From Desulfomonile tiedjei DSM 6799 (GTDB lineage: Bacteria > Desulfobacterota > Desulfomonilia > Desulfomonilales > Desulfomonilaceae), in the NCBI RefSeq assembly GCF_000266945.1, contig NC_018025.1, forward strand, positions 1 through 64,000: a DNA stretch of 64,000 bases, written 5' to 3'. Positions 46,681 to 56,123 of this stretch are shown here, piece after piece (positions within the stretch are counted from its first letter, which is position 1; the number at the start of each line of letters is the position of its first letter). The notes under the pieces are model-generated. The model saw only the letters and a program-made list of their open reading frames with translations. It made no database searches and was not told the DNA's origin. The translations under genes and the position numbers were made by a program.

Positions 46681-47330
46681 CGACTCCGGAAAACCTTCAA
46701 TCTTCTGCAGCCGAGACTGCCGATGGACAATCGTCCGCAAGCTACGGACCTGCAGGGCAAAGTGCAGACTCTTCCTTGCAGGCAATGCAGAGTCGCACCC
46801 TGACTCCTGCGGAGAAGAAAAGGATATTGAAAGAGCGGGCGAGAAAGCTCGCACAGCGCGCCGAAACCCAGGAAAAGGAAGAGGAGAGTCTTCAGATAAT
46901 AGAATTCATGTTGGCGCATGAACGGTATGGGGTAGATGTGGAATACGTAAAAGAGGTGTATCCACTCAAGGACTTGACCGCAATTCCGTGCACGCCTTCA
47001 TTTGTGCTCGGTATTATAAACGTGCGGGGACAAGTCTTTTCGGTTGTGGACATCAGGGATTTTTTCGATTTGCCCAAGCACGAGATAACGGCATCCTTCA
47101 GAATTATTATCGTGAAAAATGAGAATATGGAATTCGGCATTCTGGCGGATTCGGTGATCGGTGAACAGAAGATTCCTCTCAACAAAATTCAAGTGGACAT
47201 GCCGAGCCTCAAGGGAATCCGCTCTCATTATGTAAAAGGAGTGACTTCCGAACGGCTGATCATTATGGACGTGGAAAAGCTTCTGTCCGATGAGAGTATC
47301 ATTGTACATGAAGAGGTCGGCAGTTCGTAA
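46677..47330 (+). CDS. cheW: CheW adaptor protein (second copy, N-extended)
   Basis: Second CheW domain, 217 residues. A polar, Ser/Gln-rich lead with a highly charged helix (about 38-65) precedes the CheW fold: IIEFMLAHERYGVDVEYVKEVYPLKDLTAIP (near 71-101), GIINVRGQVFSVVDIRDFF (near 108), FGILADSVIG (near 150). Overlaps cheR by four bases (ATGA), so translation is coupled. Two CheW proteins suggest a mixed array or two receptor types. Confidence 0.92.
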   Translation: MTTPENLQSSAAETADGQSSASYGPAGQSADSSLQAMQSRTLTPAEKKRILKERARKLAQRAETQEKEEESLQIIEFMLAHERYGVDVEYVKEVYPLKDLTAIPCTPSFVLGIINVRGQVFSVVDIRDFFDLPKHEITASFRIIIVKNENMEFGILADSVIGEQKIPLNKIQVDMPSLKGIRSHYVKGVTSERLIIMDVEKLLSDESIIVHEEVGSS

Positions 47331-47418
47331 GTCGATTGAGAGCCTCGTCGCAGAGCGTCCAGGCACGAGTTGAGATCGTCAAAAAGCAACAAAGTGATTC
47401 AAGTTTCTGGAGTGTGTT

Positions 47419-49806
47419 ATGGCGAACAAAGACGATGAATTCCTCCAAAAACTGCTTGCAGCTTTCAGAATAGAGGCTGAAGAGCATCTCCGGGCTATAG
47501 CCAATGGGCTGCTGGAAGCTGAAAAAGACCCGACCGGCAGCGAGAAAATTATAGAATCTATGTATCGGGAGGCTCACAGCCTGAAAGGCGCTGCTCGTTC
47601 CGTGAATCTGACTCGGATCGAAGCTGTCTGCCAGGGGGTAGAAAGTGTTTTCGCAGCGCTGAAGGCTTCCCGGATACCGACATCTACAGAACTCTTCGAT
47701 TCCCTGCACAGGGCTACCAATATAATGACGGAATTGCTGGAAGAATCTGACGTTGAGATTCAGCCGGTTATCGATGAACTTAGTGCTCTCGAACGACATA
47801 GTGGTTCCAATGTAACGCAACGAACTGCAAAATCACCGCAGAAAAAAGAAGAGACAGTGCCGGAGCAAATCGTGGAAGACCAGAATGTCGAGACTTCGCT
47901 CGAACCCGTTCGTGAAGATTTGCAGAACGCGCATGAAAGTAGTGATCCCCCAATGCAAGATGAACAACCGGAGATTTCAGATTTCACAGGCCCGGGAAAG
48001 AAGAGGGAACGGCATCTTTCCACAGAGACCGTGAGAATAGCAGTCAGTAAGCTCGATCCTCTCCTGAGACAAGTAGGAGAGATGGTATCGGTTAAACTCA
48101 CGGCCAGCCAACGAGTGTCGGACCTGTTGTCCGTTGTAGCCGCCATCGATCAATGGAAACAAAAGTGGTCGAATGTTTCGTCTCAGGAGAAGGCGATCGG
48201 TTCGATTTTGACGCAGAAACGCAAGGGCAACGGATCTGCGCGAAGAGAAGCCGATATCGCGAAGATTACCGACTTTCTCGAATGGAACCAGAGCTGTATG
48301 AAAAGTCTGGAGAGCAAAATTCGTGAGCTGGTGAAATCTGCTGAAGGCGATGCTCGACTGCACGGCTCGATGGTGGATGACCTTCTGGACGACATGATGA
48401 ACGTTCTCATGCTTCCGTGCTCGTCACTCCTGGAGATCTTCCCCAAGCTGGTCCGCGATTTGTCCCGGGATGCGGGTAAAGAGGTGAGGCTGGAAATTCT
48501 CGGTGCGGATCTGGAAATCGACCGTCGCATCCTGGAGGAGATGAAAGACCCTTTAATCCACCTGGTACGGAACTGCATCGATCATGGAATCGAACTGCCC
48601 AATGAACGTGTCCAGAACGGTAAACCAAGGTATGGAACCATTACGATAGCCATTTCTCAGATATCCGGAAATCAGATCGAGCTGTTGATATCCGATGACG
48701 GAGCCGGAATCGACGAATCAAAGGTCCGCGAAGCAGCTCGACGACGAGGGATGATTTCCGAACAGGAGAAACAGCGGCTGGAAAGCCAGGACGCGGTGGC
48801 CCTGGTCTTTCGATCTGAAGTATCCACGAGTCCTGTAGTCAGCAATATTTCGGGCCGCGGTCTGGGGCTGGCTATTGTTCGGGAAAAAGTCGAAAATCTT
48901 GGCGGAAATGTTTCCGTAGCCACTGCACGTCAAAGGGGAGTTTCCTTCCGAATCCTGCTGCCTGTGACCTTGGCAACATTTCGAGGGATTCTTGTCAGGG
49001 CGAACGACCAGTTGTTCGTTATCCCTACTGCGAACGTGGAGCGGGTCATACGCGTTAATCGGGAAACCGTCAGAACAGTCGGAAACCGCGACACGATTGA
49101 AGTGAACGGAAAGACCATGCCTTTTGTGGGCCTGGGCGATGCCCTGGAACTGCCGCGGACTGTAAAAAAAGGCGATGATGGCGAGTTGGCGCTGGCGCTT
49201 GTGCTTCGGTCCGGAGAAACCCTGGTCGGGTTTAGGGTGGACGCGATTCTCCATGAGCAAGAGGTCTTGGTCAAGGGATTGGGAAAACAACTAAGCAGAG
49301 TGAAGAATGTCGCAGGAGCCACGGTGCTGGGCGACGGCAGTCTCGCTCCGATACTCAATGTGCAGGATCTGGTCAAGTCCGCAACGCGACATGCCGCCTC
49401 GCGACTGGGACCGACGGTGAAGATGGAAGAACTGGAGTCCGGAAACAGGTCCATTCTTGTGGTGGAAGATTCGATCACATCGAGAATGCTCCTTAAGAAT
49501 ATCCTCGAGTCATCCGGATATCAGGTGACTACAACCATAGATGGAATGGAGGCGTGGAATCTCCTGAAGCAGGAGACTTTCGATCTGGTCGTTTCAGACG
49601 TGGAAATGCCGCGCATGGATGGTTTCGAGCTTACCACAACCATCAGGCAAGATGAAAAACTATCGAGCTTACCGGTTGTTCTCGTGACCTCCCTCGGTTC
49701 CCGGGAGGACAGGGAACGCGGTATCGATGTGGGCGCCAGTGCCTACATCGTAAAAGGTAGTTTCGATCAGAATAATCTTCTTGAAACAGTCGAAAGATTG
49801 ATCTGA
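47419..49806 (+). CDS. cheA: CheA histidine kinase with C-terminal receiver
   Basis: Hybrid kinase of 795 residues. Hpt domain first with the phosphorylatable His53 in EAHSLKGAAR; acidic linker (about 125-190) instead of a P2 domain; dimerisation segment (about 195-310); HATPase domain (NCIDHGIE near 387, DDGAGIDES near 424, GRGLGLAIV near 478); CheW-like P5 (near 510-640); receiver domain (VVEDSITSRMLL near 682, phosphoacceptor in VVSDVEMPRMDGFE near 725). No separate CheY gene is present, so its own receiver or the REC-PAS protein next door may act as phosphate sink or output. GGAG before ATG. Confidence 0.94.
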   Translation: MANKDDEFLQKLLAAFRIEAEEHLRAIANGLLEAEKDPTGSEKIIESMYREAHSLKGAARSVNLTRIEAVCQGVESVFAALKASRIPTSTELFDSLHRATNIMTELLEESDVEIQPVIDELSALERHSGSNVTQRTAKSPQKKEETVPEQIVEDQNVETSLEPVREDLQNAHESSDPPMQDEQPEISDFTGPGKKRERHLSTETVRIAVSKLDPLLRQVGEMVSVKLTASQRVSDLLSVVAAIDQWKQKWSNVSSQEKAIGSILTQKRKGNGSARREADIAKITDFLEWNQSCMKSLESKIRELVKSAEGDARLHGSMVDDLLDDMMNVLMLPCSSLLEIFPKLVRDLSRDAGKEVRLEILGADLEIDRRILEEMKDPLIHLVRNCIDHGIELPNERVQNGKPRYGTITIAISQISGNQIELLISDDGAGIDESKVREAARRRGMISEQEKQRLESQDAVALVFRSEVSTSPVVSNISGRGLGLAIVREKVENLGGNVSVATARQRGVSFRILLPVTLATFRGILVRANDQLFVIPTANVERVIRVNRETVRTVGNRDTIEVNGKTMPFVGLGDALELPRTVKKGDDGELALALVLRSGETLVGFRVDAILHEQEVLVKGLGKQLSRVKNVAGATVLGDGSLAPILNVQDLVKSATRHAASRLGPTVKMEELESGNRSILVVEDSITSRMLLKNILESSGYQVTTTIDGMEAWNLLKQETFDLVVSDVEMPRMDGFELTTTIRQDEKLSSLPVVLVTSLGSREDRERGIDVGASAYIVKGSFDQNNLLETVERLI

Positions 49807-49823
49807 ATCTCGGGTTGCCTACT

Positions 49824-50897
49824 ATGATCAAAGTCTTGGTGGTTGAAGACTCACCGGTGGCGTTGGAACTGCTGAAGCATATTCTTTCGTCCGATCCCGA
49901 GATAACCGTAGTCGGCACAGCGACGAACGGTCTCGAAGCCGTTGAATTCGTGCAGCGCGAGCGGCCCGACGTGGTTACGATGGACATCATCATGCCCAAA
50001 ATGGACGGTTTTGAAGCCACTCGTCAGATCATGGGAACTTGTCCCGTTCCCATAGTCATAGTCAGTGCAAGCCTGGTGCGTGAAGAAGTGGAGAAAACCT
50101 GGCGCGCAGTAGAAGCGGGTGCTGTGGCAGTCCTCGAAAAACCCCGGTACGTCGGTTTGGGGCGAACCACGGAAGAAGGGGAGCGACTCGTCCAAACAGT
50201 AAAGCTCATGTCCCAGGTCAAAGTGGTCAGGAGATGGAACAAGGCTTCTTCTGCTGTGCCGGCACCCAAGACGAGCCTGCCGTCCCCTCGTCCGATTGCG
50301 AAACCCGATCGACAAATCGTCCCTGTTTCCGAACAAAAAATTAAACTGGTGGCGATAGGAGCTTCTACCGGCGGTCCACCCGTGCTGCAACAGATCTTCT
50401 CCAGTTTACCGCTGTCCTTTCCAGCTCCCATACTCCTGGTTCAGCACATATCCCCGGGATTCACCCACGGATTTGTAGATTGGCTTAACCGAACTGCCAC
50501 GCTGCAGGCTCGCCTTGCGGATGACGGCGAGCGAATTATCCCGGGCAACATATATGTGGCACCTGACGGTCACCAGATGAAGGTCGATGCCGGAGGTCGG
50601 ATTATCCTCACCACGGAAGAAGCTGAAAACGGTATCCGCCCTTCAATTTCGTATCTATTCCGCTCTGTGGCGCATGCTTTCGGTGCTAAATCCATGGGTA
50701 TCCTGCTCACAGGAATGGGGAGAGACGGGGCGGACGAGTTGAAGACCATGCGCGACAAAGGAGCGCTTACAATCGCTCAAGACAAGGAAAGTAGTATTGT
50801 TTACGGTATGCCGATGGAAGCGGTGAGACTGGGGGCAGCCCAGTATTCGCTCCCACCGGACAAGATTATTGACATGTTGATGAAGATCTCCTCGTAG
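49824..50897 (+). CDS. cheB: CheB receptor methylesterase
   Basis: Removes methyl groups from (or deamidates) receptors; activated by phosphorylation from CheA. Product of 357 residues: receiver domain with VVEDSPVALELLKHIL and phosphoacceptor Asp in TMDIIMPKMDGFE (near 53), linker (about 135-165), then methylesterase domain with Ser in IGASTGGPP (near 178), His in LVQHISPGFTHGF (near 207) and Asp in TGMGRDGADEL (near 300). ATG 49824 preferred to TTG 49815. 17 bp after cheA. Confidence 0.94.
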   Translation: MIKVLVVEDSPVALELLKHILSSDPEITVVGTATNGLEAVEFVQRERPDVVTMDIIMPKMDGFEATRQIMGTCPVPIVIVSASLVREEVEKTWRAVEAGAVAVLEKPRYVGLGRTTEEGERLVQTVKLMSQVKVVRRWNKASSAVPAPKTSLPSPRPIAKPDRQIVPVSEQKIKLVAIGASTGGPPVLQQIFSSLPLSFPAPILLVQHISPGFTHGFVDWLNRTATLQARLADDGERIIPGNIYVAPDGHQMKVDAGGRIILTTEEAENGIRPSISYLFRSVAHAFGAKSMGILLTGMGRDGADELKTMRDKGALTIAQDKESSIVYGMPMEAVRLGAAQYSLPPDKIIDMLMKISS

Positions 50898-50917
50898 GGA
50901 TTTCATCAGGAGGACCT

Positions 50918-51892
50918 ATGGATGCACAATACGCTGCAACTCCGGGAACTCAAATATTGGTGGTCGAAGACAGTCCCACTCAAGCCATGCTGTTAGAACA
51001 TCTCTTGGAGAAAAACGGCTATGAAGTTGTAGTGGCCTCTTCGGGAAAACAGGCCCTGGAAGTGCTGGAGTCCTTCAGGCCTGCCCTCATCATCAGCGAC
51101 ATCGTGATGCCCGAAATGGACGGCTTCGAGATGTCCAAAGCAGTCAAAGGCGACCCGAGGCTTCGAGATATTCCCGTAATTCTTTTGACCGCGCTTTCCG
51201 ATCCGGAGGATGTGATCAGAGGCATGGAAGCGCGTGTGGATTTCTATCTCACCAAACCGTACGATGAGGATTTCCTTCTGTCCAAGGTAGCCTCTATCAT
51301 ATCTCGGCCAGTGGAAAGGACAAAAGCGAACGGCTGTCAATCCATGAAGATCAACCTGTGGGGAAAGATTTATGAAGTCTCGGTAATCCCGGAACTTTCC
51401 CTCAGCTTGTTGGCATCTACGTATGAAAATACGATCCAGATCAACCGTGAGTTGCATCGTGAAATAGCCGAACGCAAGCGGATTGAAGAAGAACTGCGAG
51501 TCACGGTGAAGAGACTCAAGGAAATGGAATCTATCATTGAGATCAGTCCCGCTGTTGCTTTTGTGCGCAAGGCTGAAGACGGATGGCCTATCGAATTCGT
51601 TTCGGATAATGTGCTTCAATTCGATTACGAATCTGAAGACTTGCTGAGCGGAAACATAAAGTATTTCGATATCATTCACCCCGAGGACAGGGACAGCGTG
51701 ATTGAGGAAGTGGAAAGAAGCCTCAAGGATAAGGACCTTGAGGAGTTCAGTCGTGAATACAGGATTCTTACAGGTTATGGCGAAACACGGTGGGTGGACG
51801 ATCGAACATTTGTGAGAAGAAATTCCAAAGGCATTGTTACTCATTATCAGGGAATCATCTTGGATGTCACGCATCGCAGAGATGAAATTTGA
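50918..51892 (+). CDS. Response regulator with REC and PAS domains
   Basis: Product of 324 residues. Receiver domain (residues 9-125) with VVEDSPTQAMLL and the phosphoacceptor Asp in ISDIVMPEMDGFE, followed by LTKPYDED. A coiled stretch (about 165-190, REIAERKRIEEEL) connects to a PAS domain (about 195-320) with FVSDNVLQFDYESEDLLSG and PAC-like ending. No kinase or DNA-binding output. AGGAGG before ATG. It may be an alternative CheY or an array partner with a ligand-sensing PAS. Confidence 0.88.
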   Translation: MDAQYAATPGTQILVVEDSPTQAMLLEHLLEKNGYEVVVASSGKQALEVLESFRPALIISDIVMPEMDGFEMSKAVKGDPRLRDIPVILLTALSDPEDVIRGMEARVDFYLTKPYDEDFLLSKVASIISRPVERTKANGCQSMKINLWGKIYEVSVIPELSLSLLASTYENTIQINRELHREIAERKRIEEELRVTVKRLKEMESIIEISPAVAFVRKAEDGWPIEFVSDNVLQFDYESEDLLSGNIKYFDIIHPEDRDSVIEEVERSLKDKDLEEFSREYRILTGYGETRWVDDRTFVRRNSKGIVTHYQGIILDVTHRRDEI

Positions 51893-52092
51893 CAGGGGTT
51901 GGCAATCAAAGAAATAACAAGAAGGTGTTTTCTCATTTCTTGACAACGCATCGGGAGCACAGATTCCGACCCCGACACAGTGTCTCTCAGATTGGACACT
52001 ACATCTGCATATGCGCGTTTTATGGATGTTTCGTCCGATTCATGTGATGTCTCATATGCCTTATAGTGTTTGCCAAAAGTTTTGTCCGATTC

Positions 52093-52179
52093 AAATCCCC
52101 CCAGCCCCCCTTTACGAAAGGGGGGGTAAGATGCAATAGCGTAATTCCCCCCTTGTTAAAAGGGGGGCTGGGGGGATTT
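52093..52179. repeat. 87-bp element with 21-bp perfect inverted ends
   Basis: AAATCCCCCCAGCCCCCCTTT (52093-52113) and its exact complement at 52159-52179 enclose a second, shorter G-run/C-run pair (AAAGGGGGGG 52118-52127 with CCCCCC 52147-52152). Very strong RNA or cruciform hairpin. Fills the 358-bp gap inside the chemosensory block. Similar elements are common in other genomes. Confidence 0.75.
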
Positions 52180-52250
52180 TTCGACTAACATCTGCATTGA
52201 GTTTCGGTCATTTCTTCTGGCAATGACTATAACGGTAGGAAGGACCGTAT

Positions 52251-52973
52251 ATGGTAAAGACTACCTGTTCCATACTCATAGTTGATGCGGATCACAGCGA
52301 GGCCAAATCTTTGGCCGGAATACTGAAAGAGAACGGGCATTCCGTCCTGGTGGCCAGAGATGCAGGTCACGCTGTTTCTATCCTGGAATTTAGAGGGTTT
52401 GACGTCTTGATAGTCGATTTGGCTGCTTCTCACGCACAAGACCTGGATCTGATCAGTTGGGCGTGCTGCATCTGCCCCAAACCCAGGATAGTAGCTACCG
52501 GTTACCCGTCCTTAAAAGACGAACAATCGGTGTCCGATCGCGGAGCAGACTTGTTCCTGCGCAAACCTGTCGATACAAATAAACTGACCCGATTTCTCGT
52601 GCAGTCCCGCAGCAGAAGCTCGTTTTCAGGCAAAGTGAACGATGTGGATATCATCGAATACGTGCAATTTGTGCTTCTGTGTGGTGGCAAGACAATCCTG
52701 GAGGTTACTTCCACAATGGGGACCACGAGCAGATTATTTATCTCGGAAGGCCATGTGGTTCATGCCGAATGCGGTGTTCTCCAGGGAGAACAGGCTCTCT
52801 ATCGGTGCCTTGGTTGGCGGGAAGGATCTTTCAGCCATGCACCATGGAGCGAACCCGAACGTGTCACTATCAGGAAACCCGGAGAATTCATTCTCGTAGA
52901 GGCTGTTCGTAAAAGGGATGATGCCTGGACCGGTAATAACGTTGGCGCTCCTGTTGATGACGAGCAGGACTGA
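52251..52973 (+). CDS. REC-PATAN (DUF4388) protein
   Basis: Product of 240 residues. N-terminal receiver domain (5-118): LIVDADHSEAKSLAG, probable phosphoacceptor in LIVDLAASH (near 53), FLRKPVDTNKL (near 103). The receiver is somewhat reduced (no MP after the Asp). C-terminal PATAN (DUF4388) domain (about 125-225) with VNDVDIIEYVQFVLLCGG, HVVHAECGVLQGEQALYRCL and GSFSHAPW. Closely similar to the C-terminus of the 53790-56123 protein. GGAAGGA before ATG. PATAN domains couple to type IV pilus motors in cyanobacteria. Confidence 0.88.
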   Translation: MVKTTCSILIVDADHSEAKSLAGILKENGHSVLVARDAGHAVSILEFRGFDVLIVDLAASHAQDLDLISWACCICPKPRIVATGYPSLKDEQSVSDRGADLFLRKPVDTNKLTRFLVQSRSRSSFSGKVNDVDIIEYVQFVLLCGGKTILEVTSTMGTTSRLFISEGHVVHAECGVLQGEQALYRCLGWREGSFSHAPWSEPERVTIRKPGEFILVEAVRKRDDAWTGNNVGAPVDDEQD

Positions 52974-53138
52974 ACTTTCAAATGCCGAGGTTTAAACCCG
53001 CTAAGCCTTGAATCCTCTGCGCGAATGACAACAGAAGTAGTTTTTTGATACAAAATTGGAGAAAAAACCGGTAAACTTGGTGCACCAACTGTACCAGTGG
53101 AATGAAAAAGCGGTGGAAGTGAGCAGGGATAAGTCTCT

Positions 53139-53747
53139 ATGGCCATTATCCGCGCCAAATCCAATGAGATTCAATGCAAAATCGTGTACTACGGTCCCGG
53201 AAGAGGCGGAAAAACAACTAATCTGATTATGATTCACAAGGCAATTGGAGCCAAGATTCGCGGCGAGTTGATTTCGATCAATACCGCGGGAGACCGTACG
53301 ATATTTTTCGATTTTCTGCCCATGGATTTGGGGATGATTCGGAATTTGAACATAAAGATTTCGGTGTATACCGTTCCCGGTCAAGTGCGCTATAACGATA
53401 CGCGCAAGCTCGTGCTCAGAGGAGTTGACGGAGTCGTCTTTGTGGCTGATTCCATGGAAATCCGTCGTGCGCAGAATATCGAGAGCTTTCAAAACTTTCG
53501 AGAAAATCTCGATTTGCTGAATGTGAAATCTTCGTCGATCTCAGTCGTGCTTCAGTACAACAAACGCGACCTGGAGTCGCAAAACGGAACGCGGATAATG
53601 CCCATCGAACAAATGGAAGAGGATCTGAACCCTAATGGCGAATGGCCCTGGATAGGAGCCAGCGCGGTGTCCGGTCAGGGAGTCAAGGAAACGTTTAAGC
53701 GCATTTGCATGCTTACGGTTGCAAACGTTGGTAAACAACTGATATGA
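53139..53747 (+). CDS. MglA-like small Ras-type GTPase
   Basis: Product of 202 residues. Walker A in YYGPGRGGKTTNLIMIH (near 18-34), switch region with NTAGDRTIFFDFLPMDLG (near 48-65), no usual DxxG but YTVPGQVRYNDTRKLVLRG (near 75-93), then NKRDLE (near 145), the base-recognition motif. This is the pattern of MglA, which sets front-rear polarity of gliding or pilus-driven cells with MglB. No MglB (roadblock) gene adjoins it. It is placed between two PATAN-domain genes. Confidence 0.9.
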   Translation: MAIIRAKSNEIQCKIVYYGPGRGGKTTNLIMIHKAIGAKIRGELISINTAGDRTIFFDFLPMDLGMIRNLNIKISVYTVPGQVRYNDTRKLVLRGVDGVVFVADSMEIRRAQNIESFQNFRENLDLLNVKSSSISVVLQYNKRDLESQNGTRIMPIEQMEEDLNPNGEWPWIGASAVSGQGVKETFKRICMLTVANVGKQLI

Positions 53748-53789
53748 CGTTCGTAGCTGACACCTTGGAGCGAAAGCAGGAGAGCTTAC

Positions 53790-56123
53790 ATGGCTGAAAG
53801 TCGCGTTCATGAACTGCTCTCGGGACTCACGGTAGTATTGCGCTCCAATGGAGATGCGAGAAAAACAGACAAAAAACGCGTCGATAAGAGAAAGCTGCTG
53901 AAATCTCGCGGTCCGGCGCCGCAGGTGATCATCTATACGCGCCATCCTGACGGAGATTTCGGCCCCACATTCATCAGCGACAATATCATCTCCCAACTTG
54001 GATATGCACCTCAGGAACTCATAGAGAATCCTTCCGCCTGGGAAGCTGCTCTCCATCCCGACGACAAGGAGCGGGTGTTATCTTCAAGAGGCGAACTTTT
54101 CGGTCTCGGTCACCTGGTCCAGGAGTACCGGCTCAGACATAAAAATAAAGAATTTCGCTGGATAAGAGATGAACTGAACCTGGTCAGGGACTCCTCGGGG
54201 AAACCTTCCGAAATTCTAGGTTCCTGGATTGACATCACCGAACGGAGGCAGGTCGAACAGGCCCTGAGGGAGAGTGAAGCGAGATATCGATCGCTCGTGG
54301 ATAGATCTCCCATGGGAATGATTTCTTTCGATACCAACGGAGAAATCACCGAATTCAATCCTGCAGTCCTGAGCATACTCGGAGCATCTCATCTCGATAT
54401 TGAAGACGCGATGGACTTGTTTTCGCTTCTCCCTCTGGTGGAGGCGGGTATATCCGAAGCCATAGTCCATTGTCTCGAATCGGGCGAATCCGGCGTAGGT
54501 GAGTTCCAGTACAAAGCCAAATCGGACAGGCAGGTCCATACCCAGGTCCATGTTGTTCCTATTCGTGATGGAGATAATCACATTTCGGGGGCGCATGGGT
54601 TCCTGCTGGACATATCCGACCAGAAGCGGGCTGAAGAGCTCATCATTGGTTCCGAGCGGCTTAAAGTGTTGGGTCAGATTTCTACAGGAGTGGGCCACAC
54701 GTTCAGCAACCTGCTGCAGGTTGTTTCCGGTAACGTGAACATGGCGCTGACAAACCTGGATCTGAAAGACTCCGAAGCGGTGAAAGGTAATCTCGAGCAA
54801 ATCATGGAGGGTGTTCGGTCTGCAACCGAAGCAGTGAGATGGATGCAGCAATTCGCCCGACGGAAATCGGACAGTTCGCAGAAACACGAGATCTTCGACC
54901 TTTCGGAAGCGGTGGAAGAAGCCGTAGAAATGTGTAAGCTCTGGTCCAAGACATTGCTGGACCGTAGGAAAATCCACATCAAACATGAAGTTGAACTGGC
55001 TCCGGGATGCCACATACTGGGGGTCCAGGACCAGGTAGCATGGGTCGCTCTCAACCTTCTCAAGAATGCCGTTGAAGCGATGCCCAGAGGGGGTACGATC
55101 AGGACCAAGACGTACGTGAAGGACCGACTCGCGGTTCTGAGCGTTCAGGACAGCGGAATCGGGATTCCTCCGGAAAATATGAAACACATTACAACCGCTT
55201 TCTGGACCTCGAAAGAGGCTCATGCCGGCATGGGTTTGCCTTTCAGTTGTGGAATACTGAGATCGCACAATGGGACCATGGGCGTAAAACGGGTCAGACC
55301 CAGAGGCAGCCTGTTTCTCATTCGGTTCCCGTACGTGAATCCCCTGCTGAAAAAGACCGAAAGCAGGGATCCCCTGAACAAAGGACTCAGAATACTCTTC
55401 ATCGATGATGACGAGAGAATCGTTAGAGTCTTTGAGCGGGGCTTGAGAGTGCTCGGTCATTCACTGGTTCCGGCTTATTCAGGCCAGCAGGGACTGAAGT
55501 TGTTTGCTCAAACGCCAATTGATGCTGTCGTTTGCGACCTGGCCATGTCTGAGATAAGCGGTTGGGAAGTGGCCAAGAGTGTGGCCAAATACTGCAAAGA
55601 AAACGAGAGACAAAAACCTCCTTTCATTATGCTCACCGGATGGGCGCGCCAGCTTGATGAAGATGAGGTGCAAATGCACCCGGAAGTCGATCGAATACTT
55701 CAGAAACCGGTTAAAGTCCCGCATCTGGTGGAAATGGTCCAGGAAGAAATAGGGCGAATTCAGTCACAAGAAGATTTCTCCGGTCGTATCGGAGGAATCG
55801 ACATACTCGAGTACATGCAGCTTCTTCTTCTCAACGGCCGGGAGATGCTTGTGTCTATCCAGTCCAGAGAAGGGGAGAAAGGGCTTATCTTTGTCCATAA
55901 AGGCGAGATAGTCCATGCCGTGACCGGTGCCATGGAAGGGGAAGAGGCACTCTACCACTGCCTGTTATTCAAAGGTGGAAGCTTTTCCAGCTTGCCGTGG
56001 CGTGACCCGGATCACAAAAGTATCACCAAACCCGGTGTATTCCTTCTTATAGAGGCTGCTCGCAAGAGAGACGAACGCAAGGACAGCCTCAGTCAAGACA
56101 TCCCGCTGTTGCAATCCGAGTAA
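53790..56123 (+). CDS. PAS-PAS hybrid histidine kinase with REC and PATAN
   Basis: Product of 777 residues. First PAS (about 45-150, FISDNIISQLGYAPQEL), second PAS (about 165-285), kinase (H-box in STGVGHTFSNLLQ near 300; N-box NLLKNAVEAMP near 420; G-box VQDSGIGIPPE near 450), receiver (FIDDDERIVRVFERG near 535, VVCDLAMSEISGWE near 580) and PATAN/DUF4388 (about 670-765, IGGIDILEYMQLLLLNG). No membrane segments, so cytoplasmic. It is last in the block; its own receiver plus PATAN may deliver the signal to the same target as the REC-PATAN protein. Confidence 0.9.
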   Translation: MAESRVHELLSGLTVVLRSNGDARKTDKKRVDKRKLLKSRGPAPQVIIYTRHPDGDFGPTFISDNIISQLGYAPQELIENPSAWEAALHPDDKERVLSSRGELFGLGHLVQEYRLRHKNKEFRWIRDELNLVRDSSGKPSEILGSWIDITERRQVEQALRESEARYRSLVDRSPMGMISFDTNGEITEFNPAVLSILGASHLDIEDAMDLFSLLPLVEAGISEAIVHCLESGESGVGEFQYKAKSDRQVHTQVHVVPIRDGDNHISGAHGFLLDISDQKRAEELIIGSERLKVLGQISTGVGHTFSNLLQVVSGNVNMALTNLDLKDSEAVKGNLEQIMEGVRSATEAVRWMQQFARRKSDSSQKHEIFDLSEAVEEAVEMCKLWSKTLLDRRKIHIKHEVELAPGCHILGVQDQVAWVALNLLKNAVEAMPRGGTIRTKTYVKDRLAVLSVQDSGIGIPPENMKHITTAFWTSKEAHAGMGLPFSCGILRSHNGTMGVKRVRPRGSLFLIRFPYVNPLLKKTESRDPLNKGLRILFIDDDERIVRVFERGLRVLGHSLVPAYSGQQGLKLFAQTPIDAVVCDLAMSEISGWEVAKSVAKYCKENERQKPPFIMLTGWARQLDEDEVQMHPEVDRILQKPVKVPHLVEMVQEEIGRIQSQEDFSGRIGGIDILEYMQLLLLNGREMLVSIQSREGEKGLIFVHKGEIVHAVTGAMEGEEALYHCLLFKGGSFSSLPWRDPDHKSITKPGVFLLIEAARKRDERKDSLSQDIPLLQSE

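Noticed and set aside
50993-51946. Minus-strand open frame of 317 codons opposite the REC-PAS gene
   Set aside because: Shadow of a certain gene; no start signal or motif.
53077-53088. TTGGTGCACCAA palindrome before the mglA-like gene
   Set aside because: Only 12 bp and single; no second copy or known regulator match, so not called as an operator.
54216-55460. Minus-strand open frame of 414 codons opposite the hybrid kinase
   Set aside because: Kinase motifs on the plus strand are clear; the opposite frame is rich in His/Arg/Gln without recognisable features.
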